A DNA stretch of 64,000 bases from Oricola sp. (lineage in GTDB: Bacteria; Pseudomonadota; Alphaproteobacteria; Rhizobiales; Rhizobiaceae), in the NCBI RefSeq assembly GCF_022763245.1, contig NZ_JALEGV010000009.1:1-64000 (forward strand). The letters run 5' to 3'. The position numbers and the translations under genes are program-made. Below the pieces are notes generated by a model. It ran no database searches and was not told the DNA's origin. It saw only the letters and a list, made by a program, of their open reading frames with translations. Below are positions 23,467 to 32,572 of the stretch, in pieces (the stretch's first letter is position 1; every line of letters begins with the position of its first letter).

Positions 23467-24924
23467 ATGGCACGCGTATTGGACGGCATGTATATCGGCG
23501 GCGGCTGGACCGCCAAGTCACAGACCTTTGCGGACTACAACCCGTCGGACGGGTCGATCTGGGCGAATGTTCCCGATGCCTCCGTCGAGGACACCCGCCG
23601 CGCGATCGAAGCCGCGCATGAGGCGTTCGGCGAGTGGTCCGAGATGCCCTTCACCAAGCGCTCGCATCTTCTGATCAAGGCTGGCGAGATCTTCGAGAAG
23701 CGCCGCCAGGAAATCGCCGAGGCGGTGATGGCCGAGGGCGGCGGCTGGTTCGGCAAGGCGATGTTCGAGACCGGATACACCGCTGAACTCTTCCCGGCTG
23801 CGGCTGCCGCGAACTACGGCTCGATCGGCGACGTGCTGCCGTCGGAATACGGCAAGATGTCGATGGCTGTGCGCCGGCCGATGGGTGTCGTTTCGGTCAT
23901 CAGCCCGTGGAACTTCCCGCTGATCCTGACCGGCCGCGGCTTCCTGTTCCCGCTGGTCGCCGGCAACACGATCGTGCTCAAGCCGTCGGAAGACACGCCC
24001 TATATCGGCGGCCTTCTCTGGGCGGAGATCTTCGAGGAAGCGGGCCTGCCGAAGGGCGTCCTCAATGTCGTGACCTGCTCGCGTGAAAGCGTTGCCGCTG
24101 TCGGCGACGAACTGATCGAAAACCCGCTGGTCAAGGGCGTCTCCTTCACCGGGTCCACCGCCGTCGGTCGGCTGATCGCGGCCAAGGCCGGCGCCCATCT
24201 GAAGAAATGCTGCGTGGAGCTCGGCGGCAAGAACTCAATGATCGTCTGCGATGACGCCGACATGGAACGCGCCGTCCAGGCCGCCAATTTTGGCGCCTTC
24301 ATGCATCAGGGCCAGATCTGCATGTCGGTCGAACGGGTGATCGTGCACGAGAAGGTCTATGACAAGTTTGTCGAGAACTTCATTCCGCGCGTGAAGAAAC
24401 TGACGGTCGGCGAGACCGGCAACAAGGACAACATCCTCGGCCCGGTGATCAACGATCGTGCGGCCGAGCGAATTGCGCGCCATTTCGACGACGCCAAGGC
24501 CAAGGGTGCGACGGTCCTCGCCGGTGGCGACGTCAACGGCCGCTTCATCACGCCGACGGTGTTCGCCAACGTCACGCCCGACATGCTGCTCTATCAGGAG
24601 GAAAGCTTCGGACCGGTCTGCTCCGTGTTCAAGGTTTCCAGCGACGAGGAAGCCGTGCGTCTGGCCAATGACAGCGAATACGGCCTGACGGCCGGCGTCA
24701 TGTCGGAAGACGAGGGCAGGGCGCTTGCCATCGTCAACAAGCTGGACACGGGCAATTGCCACGTCAACTGCTCGCCGGTGAATGACGAGCCGCATGTGCC
24801 GTTCGGCGGCTTCAAGGCTTCCGGCCTGGGCAAGCATGGCGGAAAATGGTCGATGGAGACATTCACTGAGACGCGCTGGATCACGCTCGATCGCGGTGGC
24901 CGGCCGTTCCCGCCGGTCTTCTGA
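23467..24924 (+). CDS. Aldehyde dehydrogenase (benzaldehyde dehydrogenase-like)
   Basis: 485 residues with SPWNFPLILTGRG, FTGSTAVG, the general-base Glu in CVELGGKNS (about 251), the catalytic Cys in QGQICMSVER (about 285) and EESFGPVCS. The ending VPFGGFKASGLGKHGG with TETRWITL matches the benzaldehyde/aromatic-aldehyde dehydrogenase group. It follows the LivF gene by 107 bases, has CAAGGGAGAA upstream, and ends at a strong terminator, so it closes the transporter operon. It resembles the ALDH at 16682 in overall form but is not a recent duplicate. Confidence 0.9.
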   Translation: MARVLDGMYIGGGWTAKSQTFADYNPSDGSIWANVPDASVEDTRRAIEAAHEAFGEWSEMPFTKRSHLLIKAGEIFEKRRQEIAEAVMAEGGGWFGKAMFETGYTAELFPAAAAANYGSIGDVLPSEYGKMSMAVRRPMGVVSVISPWNFPLILTGRGFLFPLVAGNTIVLKPSEDTPYIGGLLWAEIFEEAGLPKGVLNVVTCSRESVAAVGDELIENPLVKGVSFTGSTAVGRLIAAKAGAHLKKCCVELGGKNSMIVCDDADMERAVQAANFGAFMHQGQICMSVERVIVHEKVYDKFVENFIPRVKKLTVGETGNKDNILGPVINDRAAERIARHFDDAKAKGATVLAGGDVNGRFITPTVFANVTPDMLLYQEESFGPVCSVFKVSSDEEAVRLANDSEYGLTAGVMSEDEGRALAIVNKLDTGNCHVNCSPVNDEPHVPFGGFKASGLGKHGGKWSMETFTETRWITLDRGGRPFPPVF

Positions 24925-24942
24925 TCCGGCACACACTCAAAG

Positions 24943-24978
24943 AAAAAGCGCGCTGGCGTCATGCCAGCGCGCTTTTTT
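24943..24978. terminator. Bidirectional rho-independent terminator
   Basis: A 15-bp stem, AAAAAGCGCGCTGGC paired with GCCAGCGCGCTTTTT, around a GTCAT loop, followed by a sixth T. It separates the convergent aldehyde-dehydrogenase and ThDP-enzyme genes. Confidence 0.93.
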
Positions 24979-24996
24979 GTTGCCTCGTTTTCCGCC

Positions 24997-26706
24997 TCAG
25001 TTCGGCAGGACGCGAACATCCAACAGGGCCGTACGGCGGTTCTCGCGCACGACGCGCAAAGCCTGCTCGATCACTTTCGGCAACTCTGCCGGATCGGTCA
25101 CTTTTCTGGCCCAGGCGCGGCTGGCGGCGGCGATGTTGGTGAAGTCGGGTGACGGCTTCAGCGCGGTCAGCGGCATCTCGTTGGCGCGCGAGGCGAAGCC
25201 GCTCGGATAGAGGTCCGTCACCGAGGCGCGCACCGCGCCCCATTCCTCGTTGTTGAGGATGATGATCAGCACCGGCAGTTCCAGCGCCTCGGCGATCTGG
25301 TGGCAGGCCGTCGGGTTGGAAAACATGTAGGAGCCGTCGCCCATCGTCGCGACGCAGACGCGGTCCGGTTCTGCCAGTTGCGCGCCCAGCGCGGTCGGGA
25401 AGCTCCAGCCGAGGCCGCCGGAATGCGGCTCCTGGAACCAGGACTTGTGATCCTCTCGCGCAATGAAGCCGAGCATCGTCCCGAGCTCGGAGAAGACGCT
25501 GGACTTGATGCCCTTGAGCGCCTCGCCAAGGCAGCGGCTGACATGAGCCTTGGTGATCCCGCGCGACGTGTCGGCGGCGGCTTCGGCGAGCGTCGCGCGA
25601 TTTTCCGCCGAGGCTTTGGCGAGTTGCGCGCGCCGGGCGGCGAGGGCGTTCTCGTCCCGGTACAAAGGCCGCATCGCCTCGATGAGCGCCGGCACCGTCA
25701 ACGCCGTTTCGCCGGCGATCGTGATGTCGGAGCGGAAATTGCGCACCGGGTAACGGCTGAAGACCGGGTCGGGGCCGATATTGATGACCTTCGCACCGTC
25801 GGCGAGATGGTGTTTGTCCGGCCACCAGGGAGCGAGGCAGTTGAGGACGACGACGACATCGGCCTTTTCCATCCACGGGCCAGGGTTGCCTCCGACATGG
25901 CAGGGATGCTCGGTGGAAATCGAGAGATGCGTCGCCCACCAAGAGGAGACGGCAATACCCCACGACTCGGCCCAGTTCGCGAAAGCGGCGAAGCTCGCCT
26001 CGTCGCCGGTGCCGCGCTGGGCGATGACCAGCGGGTTCTTCGCCTCCGCCAGCCAGCGTGCAGCGGTTTCGATGTCACGCGGATTGGGCGCGCCGGTGAC
26101 CGGCTGGATTGTCGAGGGGGCTTCCAGCCCTTCGCGCGGCGTCGCCTCGCACAGCACTTCACGCGGCAGCGACAGGTAGACGGGGCCTTTCGGCGTGGAA
26201 TTGGCGATCGCATATGCGCGATCCATCAGGCCGGCGATCTGCTCGGGGAACTTCAACTCGTAGTCCCATTTGCACGCTTCGCGCACGAGCGCGGTCTGGT
26301 CGCGCATCTCCTGGCCCCAGCCGATCGGCACGGTGCGCGCGCCGAAGCGGTCGCCTTCCATGACCGGGGTACGCCCCGACATCAGAAACATCGGAATCTG
26401 CTCGCAGGCGGCGTTGATCGCGCCCGTCGCGCCGTTGGAGAGGCCGACATTGGTGTGCAGCATGACCGCCTGGGCCTTGCCGCTCATCAGGTAGTAGCCA
26501 TGCGCCATGCCGAGCGCGGCATGCTCATGCGGGATGACTATCGGCGTCGGCAGGTCGATATTCTTGGCGGCGGCCTCCGCCAGACCCTCGATGATCGGCG
26601 GAAAGTCGGTACCGGAATTGGCGAAGACATAGTCCACCCCCAGCGCCTTCAGTCGCGTGAAGATGGCGCCGCCTGCGGTGATGTCATCGGAAGCGGTGTG
26701 TTTCAT
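24997..26706 (-). CDS. ThDP-dependent enzyme (acetolactate synthase/benzoylformate decarboxylase superfamily)
   Basis: 569 residues with the ThDP three-domain layout: the catalytic Glu in VIPHEHAALGMAHG (Glu61), HTNVGLSNG, and the cofactor motif MGDGSYMFSNP...IILNN. It is a different branch from both other ThDP enzymes in the window. It is the last gene of the second TRAP operon, 23 bases after dctM, with GGGGGAGAC as ribosome-binding site. It therefore probably acts on the acid that this transporter brings in or on a 2-oxoacid derived from it. Proteins of this branch are usually annotated only as thiamine-pyrophosphate-requiring enzymes, and I cannot give the reaction. Confidence 0.85.
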   Translation of the reverse strand: MKHTASDDITAGGAIFTRLKALGVDYVFANSGTDFPPIIEGLAEAAAKNIDLPTPIVIPHEHAALGMAHGYYLMSGKAQAVMLHTNVGLSNGATGAINAACEQIPMFLMSGRTPVMEGDRFGARTVPIGWGQEMRDQTALVREACKWDYELKFPEQIAGLMDRAYAIANSTPKGPVYLSLPREVLCEATPREGLEAPSTIQPVTGAPNPRDIETAARWLAEAKNPLVIAQRGTGDEASFAAFANWAESWGIAVSSWWATHLSISTEHPCHVGGNPGPWMEKADVVVVLNCLAPWWPDKHHLADGAKVINIGPDPVFSRYPVRNFRSDITIAGETALTVPALIEAMRPLYRDENALAARRAQLAKASAENRATLAEAAADTSRGITKAHVSRCLGEALKGIKSSVFSELGTMLGFIAREDHKSWFQEPHSGGLGWSFPTALGAQLAEPDRVCVATMGDGSYMFSNPTACHQIAEALELPVLIIILNNEEWGAVRASVTDLYPSGFASRANEMPLTALKPSPDFTNIAAASRAWARKVTDPAELPKVIEQALRVVRENRRTALLDVRVLPN

Positions 26707-26729
26707 TGCTTGTCTCCCCCATTTTCTTG

Positions 26730-28088
26730 TCAGCCGCTCAAGAGTCTTGGCAGCCAGAGCGTGATTGCCGGGAATGCCACGAGAACGGCCACCCGGATAA
26801 GTTCCGCCAGGAAGAATGGCATGACACCCTTAAAAGTTTCACTCATGGGCGTGTCTTTTGCCAAAGCGGAGATGACAAAAACATTCATGCCGACCGGTGG
26901 CGTGATCAGCCCCAGTTCGACGACGATCAACGCCAGAATGCCGAACCAGACCTTGAGCTCTTCCGTGCTCATGCCGAAGCCGGCGCCTTCCGCACCCTGA
27001 TAGATGCCGCCGTTGAGCTCCATCAGCACGGGCCAGAAGAAGGGGATGACCAGCAGTATCATCGACAGGCTGTCCATCAGGCAGCCGAGCAGGATCAGCG
27101 CGAACAGCAGCAGGATGAGGACGATCATGGGCTCGAAGCCGGACGACACCATCCATTCGGCCGCGACCTGCGGCACGCCGGCGCGCGACATGAAGATCTT
27201 AAGCATCTCCGCGCCAAGCAGGATCAGGTAGATCATGCCTGTCGTCTGTGCGGTCTCGAAGAGCGAGTCCTTCATTCCGCGCAGGTCGAGCCTGCCGCGC
27301 ACGACCGCGTAGAGCCAGACGAGGAACACGCCGACGGCGGCCGCCGGGGTGGGGTTATAGAGGCCCGCATAGATGCCGCCGATCACCATCAGAAAGATGA
27401 GGAGAACGGGGATGACGCCAACGGTCGCGGCGACGAATTCCTCGCGGTTGCTCGTCCCGCCACGCGGTCCCGCATTCGGCCAGATGCTCACATAGATCGC
27501 GATCGTCAACAGGAAGAGCAGCACGGCCAGGATGCCGGGGATCAGCGCCGCCATGAACATGGTGACGATGTTGGCTTCCACGATGATGGCGTAGATGATC
27601 AGGACGACGGAGGGCGGGATCAGGATGCCCAGCACGCCGCCCGCGGCAAGCGTGCCCGTAGCGAGCGAGCCGGCATAGTTGTAGCGCTTGAGCTCGGGCA
27701 GGGCGACCTTGCCCATCGTTGACGCGGTCGCCAGTGACGAGCCACAGACGGCGCCGAAGATCGCGCAGGCGGAAATCGCGGCCATCGCCGTGCCGCCCCG
27801 CAGCCAACCGAGCCAGGCATTGGCGGCGCGGAACATGTCCTGACTGAGCCCGGCGCGCGTCGCCAGCGCGCCCATGAAGACGAACATCGGCACTACGGAC
27901 AGGTCGAAGATGGAGAACTGGCCGTAGGCCAGCGTCTTCAGCTGGCTCATGAAGATGGCGCTGCCGTTGAGCAGCGTCACGCCGACGCCGCCGACCAGGA
28001 TCATCGCATAGGCGATCGGCATGCGGATGGCGATCAGAACGATCAGGACGGCGAGACCGGCCAGACCTATCAGAAGCGCGTCGGCCAT
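26730..28088 (-). CDS. dctM: TRAP transporter large permease subunit DctM (second system)
   Basis: 452 residues, about 12 membrane helices, with GILIPPSVVLIIYAII and ELGLITPPVGMNVFVIS, both diagnostic of DctM. It is longer than the first DctM by a polar insert near the middle (after the segment ending IWPNAGPRGG). It forms the import channel with the DctQ encoded three bases upstream. Confidence 0.93.
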   Translation of the reverse strand: MADALLIGLAGLAVLIVLIAIRMPIAYAMILVGGVGVTLLNGSAIFMSQLKTLAYGQFSIFDLSVVPMFVFMGALATRAGLSQDMFRAANAWLGWLRGGTAMAAISACAIFGAVCGSSLATASTMGKVALPELKRYNYAGSLATGTLAAGGVLGILIPPSVVLIIYAIIVEANIVTMFMAALIPGILAVLLFLLTIAIYVSIWPNAGPRGGTSNREEFVAATVGVIPVLLIFLMVIGGIYAGLYNPTPAAAVGVFLVWLYAVVRGRLDLRGMKDSLFETAQTTGMIYLILLGAEMLKIFMSRAGVPQVAAEWMVSSGFEPMIVLILLLFALILLGCLMDSLSMILLVIPFFWPVLMELNGGIYQGAEGAGFGMSTEELKVWFGILALIVVELGLITPPVGMNVFVISALAKDTPMSETFKGVMPFFLAELIRVAVLVAFPAITLWLPRLLSG

Positions 28089-28091
28089 GGC

Positions 28092-28601
28092 TCAGGCTTT
28101 CCTCAGCGAATTGGTGTTCTCGATCAGGGTGATCAGCGCCGCGACCGCGAGGAGGGCGAGCGAGATCAGGATCGGGACGAAGGCAATCCAGTGCGGGAAC
28201 TGCAGGATCGCGGTCGTGTAGCCATAAGCCTTCTGGTCAAGCATGCCGTAATACATGCGCCACAGAAGCAGCAGGCTGAAAAGGAGCGCGACGAGCGACG
28301 CGAGGACGCCGAAGAAGGCGACCAGGCGGACGGGCGCGCGGCTGGTGAAGATGTCGGCGGTCACGTTGGCGCCGACCAACTGGCAATAGGGCAGGAACGC
28401 GAAGGCTGCGACGGCGACGCCGACCTCCGTCATTTCGAAGTCGCCCGGGAAAGGCTTCCAGACGACGCCGCCGATCACCGAGGCGACGTTGATCAGGACG
28501 ACGAGCGACAGCGCCAGGCCTCCGAAGAAGGCCCATAGCGTGATCGCAGTGCGGGCGAGGCCGTCAAGCCCCGCCCGCTCTTGTGACGTTGTCGCAGTCA
28601 T
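28092..28601 (-). CDS. dctQ: TRAP transporter small permease subunit DctQ (second system)
   Basis: 169 residues with four hydrophobic helices and the DctQ arrangement (first helix ALSLVVLINVASVIGG, central FLPYCQLVGANVTADIF loop). The start codon shares one base with the stop codon of dctP (TAATG, at 28601), and dctM follows after three bases, so translation is coupled. Confidence 0.9.
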   Translation of the reverse strand: MTATTSQERAGLDGLARTAITLWAFFGGLALSLVVLINVASVIGGVVWKPFPGDFEMTEVGVAVAAFAFLPYCQLVGANVTADIFTSRAPVRLVAFFGVLASLVALLFSLLLLWRMYYGMLDQKAYGYTTAILQFPHWIAFVPILISLALLAVAALITLIENTNSLRKA

Positions 28602-29644
28602 TACATGCTGCTGTGCTTGGCGATGCCGGCGCGCGCCTTCTCGACGAGGCCAGCGCCGTCAATGCCCTGGCTGGTAACTTCGTCGACCCAGCGCTGCACG
28701 ACCGGTTCGAGAGCGGCGTCGAAGGCAGCGGTTTCTTCCTCGGTGAGCGTGATGTGCTCATTGCCGGAATCGACGGCCATCTTGATGCCGAACTCGTCGG
28801 ATGCGCGCCAGATGTCGCCGACCTGCGCCCACCAATCCGGACCGGAAGCGTCCTTGAAGGCCTTCTTGATGTCGTCCGGCAGGCCGTCCCAGCGCGCCTT
28901 GTTCATCGAGACCTGGAAGGTGGTGGTGCCAAGGCGAGCCTTGTCATAGCCTTCGATCTGATACTTGGTCTGCTCATGGATCTTCAGCGGCGGGATGATT
29001 TCCCACGGGATCAGAGCGCCGTCGACCACACCCTTGGACAGGGCCTGCGGCAGCTCCGGAACCGGCATGGCGGTCGGCGCGGCGCCAAGCGCCTCGATGA
29101 CCCAGGCGCCGGTGCGCGTCGGGATGCGGAGCTTGGTTCCGGCGACGTCTTCCGGCGTGCGGACGAGCTTGTCGCGCATGTGGAGAGCCTGACCGGCGTG
29201 AACGTGGAGGAACATGACCTCGACGCCCTTGTACTCTTCCTTCAGGTCGTCCTCGAACATGTCGTAGAGGGCGAGGTTGGCTGCCTTCGGGTCGTTCTTG
29301 AAGACGGTCGGAAGTTCGAAGACCTCCGTGCGCGGGAACAGGCCCGGCGTGTAGCCGTTCACCGTCCAGATCAGATCAACGACGCCGTCACGAACTTGCT
29401 GGACCAGCTCCGGCGGGCGGCCGCCGAGCGACATGGCCGGATAGATCTCGATCTTGACGCGGCCGCCGGAGTTTTCCTCGACCTGCTTCGCCCAGGGCTC
29501 GAGCATCTGGGTCTGCGCAGGCGCCTTGGCGCCGAGCAGGTGATGGAGCTTGAAGGTGAATTCCTGCGCCGACGCCAGCGACGTGCCGGCGAGCGCCATG
29601 GCCGCGCCGAGAACGGCCGCGCCCGCGAATTTCAATGCTTTCAT
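28601..29644 (-). CDS. dctP: TRAP transporter substrate-binding protein DctP (second system)
   Basis: 347 residues from ATG 29644, which follows a near-perfect GAGGAGGTAACC. Signal peptide MKALKFAGAAVLGAAMALAG with a cut after ASA before QEFTF. DctP fold with GGRVKIEIYPAMSLGG, the RIPTRTGAWVIEALGAAPTA ligand region and GVVDGALIPWE. It is only distantly similar to the duplicated pair at 6702-8853, so it probably binds a different acid. First gene of the operon dctP-dctQ-dctM-ThDP enzyme. Confidence 0.92.
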   Translation of the reverse strand: MKALKFAGAAVLGAAMALAGTSLASAQEFTFKLHHLLGAKAPAQTQMLEPWAKQVEENSGGRVKIEIYPAMSLGGRPPELVQQVRDGVVDLIWTVNGYTPGLFPRTEVFELPTVFKNDPKAANLALYDMFEDDLKEEYKGVEVMFLHVHAGQALHMRDKLVRTPEDVAGTKLRIPTRTGAWVIEALGAAPTAMPVPELPQALSKGVVDGALIPWEIIPPLKIHEQTKYQIEGYDKARLGTTTFQVSMNKARWDGLPDDIKKAFKDASGPDWWAQVGDIWRASDEFGIKMAVDSGNEHITLTEEETAAFDAALEPVVQRWVDEVTSQGIDGAGLVEKARAGIAKHSSM

Positions 29645-30032
29645 GGTTACCTCCTCATGACAATTTCTGTGACATGGCCTCCAGGCCCGATGGACACGAC
29701 CGCACACGATCGTGCCGCTCTCGCCTCCCAACGGAGCCTCTCCGTCTATTTCAAACGCTTTTTCGGCCGGTTGTCACCACATTCGCCGCCCGACTAAACC
29801 AAAGTCTGCGGTCAGAGCCTTCTAGCGCATATCGACCTGCAAAAACTTGGGAAAAGAATGCAAAAAAATCCGTGGCGCCTGTGCGAATTGTCGTGCATTT
29901 CTCTCATAATGTGAGAATGTTGCGGAATTGCGTGAATGCTGACAATGATGCATGTCCGGCGTGGCATCCGTCGGGGAATGCATTATGAGGAATGCGCGCG
30001 TCGAGCGCGAGCCAAACCGGGAAGGTTAAGCC
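29645..30032. promoter_or_regulatory. 388-base divergent intergenic region between dctP and purU
   Basis: No coding sequence is supported here. It holds the palindrome CACGATCGTG (29705-29714) on the dctP side and an inverted repeat TCTCA-TAATG-TGAGA (29902-29916) on the purU side. The 9-mer CTCATAATG (29903-29911) recurs inverted as CATTATGAG (29981-29989). The stretch 29840-29960 is clearly more AT-rich than its surroundings and is the likely promoter zone for purU. The repeats look like regulator sites, but no regulator can be named. Confidence 0.45.
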
Positions 30033-30890
30033 ATGAATGAGCGCCAATTTGTCGTCACGCTGACTTGCGAGGACCGTCCGGGCATCGTCGCGGCGGTCAC
30101 GACCGAACTTGCCGCCATCGGCGCGAACATCGCCGAATCCAACCAGTTCTGGGACCGCCAGACCAACCGTTTCTTCCTGCGCATCGCGTTCACCGCGCCG
30201 GACGGCGTGGACCGAGACGCCGTCGAGCGGGCTCTCAAGCCGGCGTCGGACCGGTTCTCCATCAAGATGACGATCGCCGATCTCGAGCGGCGGCCGAAGA
30301 TCATCATCATGGTCTCCAAGTTCGACCACGCGATGCTGCACCTGCTGTACCAGATCCGTGTCGGCTGGCTTCCGGCGGAGGTGGTCGCGATCGTCTCAAA
30401 CCACGAGGACTCGCGCCGTACCGCCGAGATCGAGGGCATTCCGTATCACTGCTGGAAGGTGACGAAGGACAACAAGGCGGAGCAGGAGGAGCAACTCCTG
30501 GCGCTGGTCAAGGAGACCGGCGCGGAGCTCGTCATCCTGGCGCGTTACATGCAGGTGCTGTCGAACGAGCTGTCGAACCGGCTGTTTGGTGCGGTGATCA
30601 ACATCCACCACTCCTTCCTGCCGAGCTTCAAGGGCGCCAAGCCCTATCATCAGGCGTTCGAGCGCGGCGTCAAGCTGATCGGCGCGACGGCCCATTACGT
30701 AACGCCGGATCTCGACGAGGGGCCGATCATCGAGCAGGAGACGGAGCGCGTCGGCCACGCGATGACGGCGGACGATTTCGTCGCCGCCGGCCGTGACATC
30801 GAGAGCCGCGTCCTGGCTCGCGCGGTGAAGATGCATCTGGAGCGCCGTGTCATGCTGAACGGCCACAAGACGGTCGTCTTCGCGAAGTGA
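30033..30890 (+). CDS. purU: Formyltetrahydrofolate deformylase PurU
   Basis: 285 residues, full length for PurU. An N-terminal ACT domain (about 5-80, opening FVVTLTCEDRPGIVAAVTTE) precedes the formyl-transferase-fold catalytic domain, which has NIHHSFLPSFKGAKPY, HYVTPDLDEGPII and the catalytic Asn/His/Asp set. It hydrolyses 10-formyl-THF to THF and formate. In bacteria that demethylate betaine or methylated amines, purU often sits by those genes to recycle folate-bound one-carbon units; here it converges on betA with nine bases between the stop codons. GGGAAGG precedes the ATG. Confidence 0.95.
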   Translation: MNERQFVVTLTCEDRPGIVAAVTTELAAIGANIAESNQFWDRQTNRFFLRIAFTAPDGVDRDAVERALKPASDRFSIKMTIADLERRPKIIIMVSKFDHAMLHLLYQIRVGWLPAEVVAIVSNHEDSRRTAEIEGIPYHCWKVTKDNKAEQEEQLLALVKETGAELVILARYMQVLSNELSNRLFGAVINIHHSFLPSFKGAKPYHQAFERGVKLIGATAHYVTPDLDEGPIIEQETERVGHAMTADDFVAAGRDIESRVLARAVKMHLERRVMLNGHKTVVFAK

Positions 30891-30899
30891 CCGGCGGCG

Positions 30900-32561
30900 T
30901 CAGCGGTCGGATGTCCGCCAGCGCGGATTGATCCAGGGCTCGGCGTTCTCGGGCGCGAGCGGCGTGCGGCCGAGGATGTGGTCGGACGCCTTTTCCCCGA
31001 CGAGGATCGAAGGCCCGTTCAGATTGCCGTTGGTGATGCGCGGGAAGATCGAGGAGTCTGCGACGCGCAGGCCCTCAACGCCGATCACGCGGCATTCCGG
31101 ATCGACGACGGCAAGCGGATCGTCCGCCCGGCCCATGCGGGCGCTGCCGCAGGGGTGGTAGGCGCTCTCGACATGTTCGCGAATGAAATCGTCGAGTTCG
31201 GCGTTGCTCTGAACGGATACGCCGGGCTGGATTTCCTTGCCGCGGTAGGGTTCGAAGGCGGCCTGGCCGAAGATCTCGCGAGTCAGCCGGATGCAGTGGC
31301 GGAAATCGGCCCAGTCCTGTTCGTGACTCATATAGTTGAACAGGATCTTCGGCGCCGCCTTCGGGTCCGACGAACTGAGCGTGACACTACCGCGCGATGG
31401 CGAGCGCATCGGGCCGACATGCGCCTGGAAACCGTGGCCCTCGGCCGCCGCCTTGCCGTCGTAACGCACCGCGATCGGCAGGAAATGATACTGTATGTCC
31501 GGGTAGTCCACGCCGGGTTTCGACCGCAGGAAGGCGGCGCTCTCGAACTGGTTGGAGGCGCCGACGCCGGTCTTCGTGAAGAGCCACTGCGCGCCGACGA
31601 AGGCCTTCCCGAAAAGGTTCCAGTATGAGTAGAGCGTGATCGGCTGGGTGCAGGCCTGCTGGATGTAGAGTTCCAGATGGTCCTGCAGGTTCTGGCCGAC
31701 ACCGGGCCGGTCGGCGACAAGGCCGATCCCATGCTCGCCAAGATGGGCGGCCGGGCCGACGCCCGACAGCATCAGGATCTTGGGCGTGTTGATCGAGGAG
31801 GCGGCCAGGATCACTTCGCGCCGGGCGAAGAGCGTCTCGACGTGGCCGCCGCGGTCGATCTCGACGCCGGTCGCGCGGTTTCCCTCGAAGGTGACGCGGC
31901 GGGCGAAGCCGCGCACGAGGGTGCAGTTCTCCCGCTTCAGCGCCGGCTTCAGATAGGCATTGGCGGTCGACCAGCGGCGGCCCTGCCAGACCGTCTGCTC
32001 CATCGGGCCGAAGCCTTCCTGCTTTTCGCCATTGTAGTCGTCGGTAAGTTCGAAGCCTGCCTGCTTGCCCGCCTCGACAAAGGCCGCGTGGAGGGGGTTG
32101 TCGCGCTTGCCGCGCGTCACATGCAGCGGGCCGGACGTCCCGCGCCAGGCCGGATCGCCGCCATGGCCGCCATCGTGCCAGTTCTCCAGTCGCTTGAAAT
32201 AGGGCAGCACGTCCGCATAGGCCCATCCTGTCGCGCCGGTTTCGGCCCAGTGGTCGTAGTCGCGGGCGTGGCCGCGCACATAGACCATGCCGTTGATGGA
32301 GGACGAGCCGCCGATGACATGGCCGCGCGGGGTCGCCAGGCGCCGGCCGCCCAGATGCGGCTCGGGTTCGGACTGGAAGCCCCAGTCATAGCGTTTCATG
32401 TTCATCGGATAGGACAGGGCGCCCGGCATCTGGATGAAGGGCCCGACATCGGTGCCGCCGGCCTCCACGACGATGACGGAATGCCTGCCGTCCTCGGAAA
32501 GGCGGTGCGCCATGGCCGATCCGGCCGAGCCGGAACCGATGATGATGAAATCCGCTTGCAT
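30900..32561 (-). CDS. betA: Choline dehydrogenase BetA (GMC oxidoreductase)
   Basis: 553 residues from ATG 32561. It has the FAD dinucleotide motif [17 protein letters not shown] at the start, GMC signature one ([19 protein letters not shown]), the active-site region HPCGSARMG, and the ending [22 protein letters not shown] typical of BetA. It oxidises choline to betaine aldehyde at the inner membrane. Last gene of the operon betI-betC-GST-betB-betA, 11 bases after betB. An open frame continues upstream of 32561 to 33860, but it reads antisense-like sequence inside betB and is rejected. Confidence 0.95.
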   Translation of the reverse strand: MQADFIIIGSGSAGSAMAHRLSEDGRHSVIVVEAGGTDVGPFIQMPGALSYPMNMKRYDWGFQSEPEPHLGGRRLATPRGHVIGGSSSINGMVYVRGHARDYDHWAETGATGWAYADVLPYFKRLENWHDGGHGGDPAWRGTSGPLHVTRGKRDNPLHAAFVEAGKQAGFELTDDYNGEKQEGFGPMEQTVWQGRRWSTANAYLKPALKRENCTLVRGFARRVTFEGNRATGVEIDRGGHVETLFARREVILAASSINTPKILMLSGVGPAAHLGEHGIGLVADRPGVGQNLQDHLELYIQQACTQPITLYSYWNLFGKAFVGAQWLFTKTGVGASNQFESAAFLRSKPGVDYPDIQYHFLPIAVRYDGKAAAEGHGFQAHVGPMRSPSRGSVTLSSSDPKAAPKILFNYMSHEQDWADFRHCIRLTREIFGQAAFEPYRGKEIQPGVSVQSNAELDDFIREHVESAYHPCGSARMGRADDPLAVVDPECRVIGVEGLRVADSSIFPRITNGNLNGPSILVGEKASDHILGRTPLAPENAEPWINPRWRTSDR

Positions 32562-32572
32562 GGCCGTCTCGT

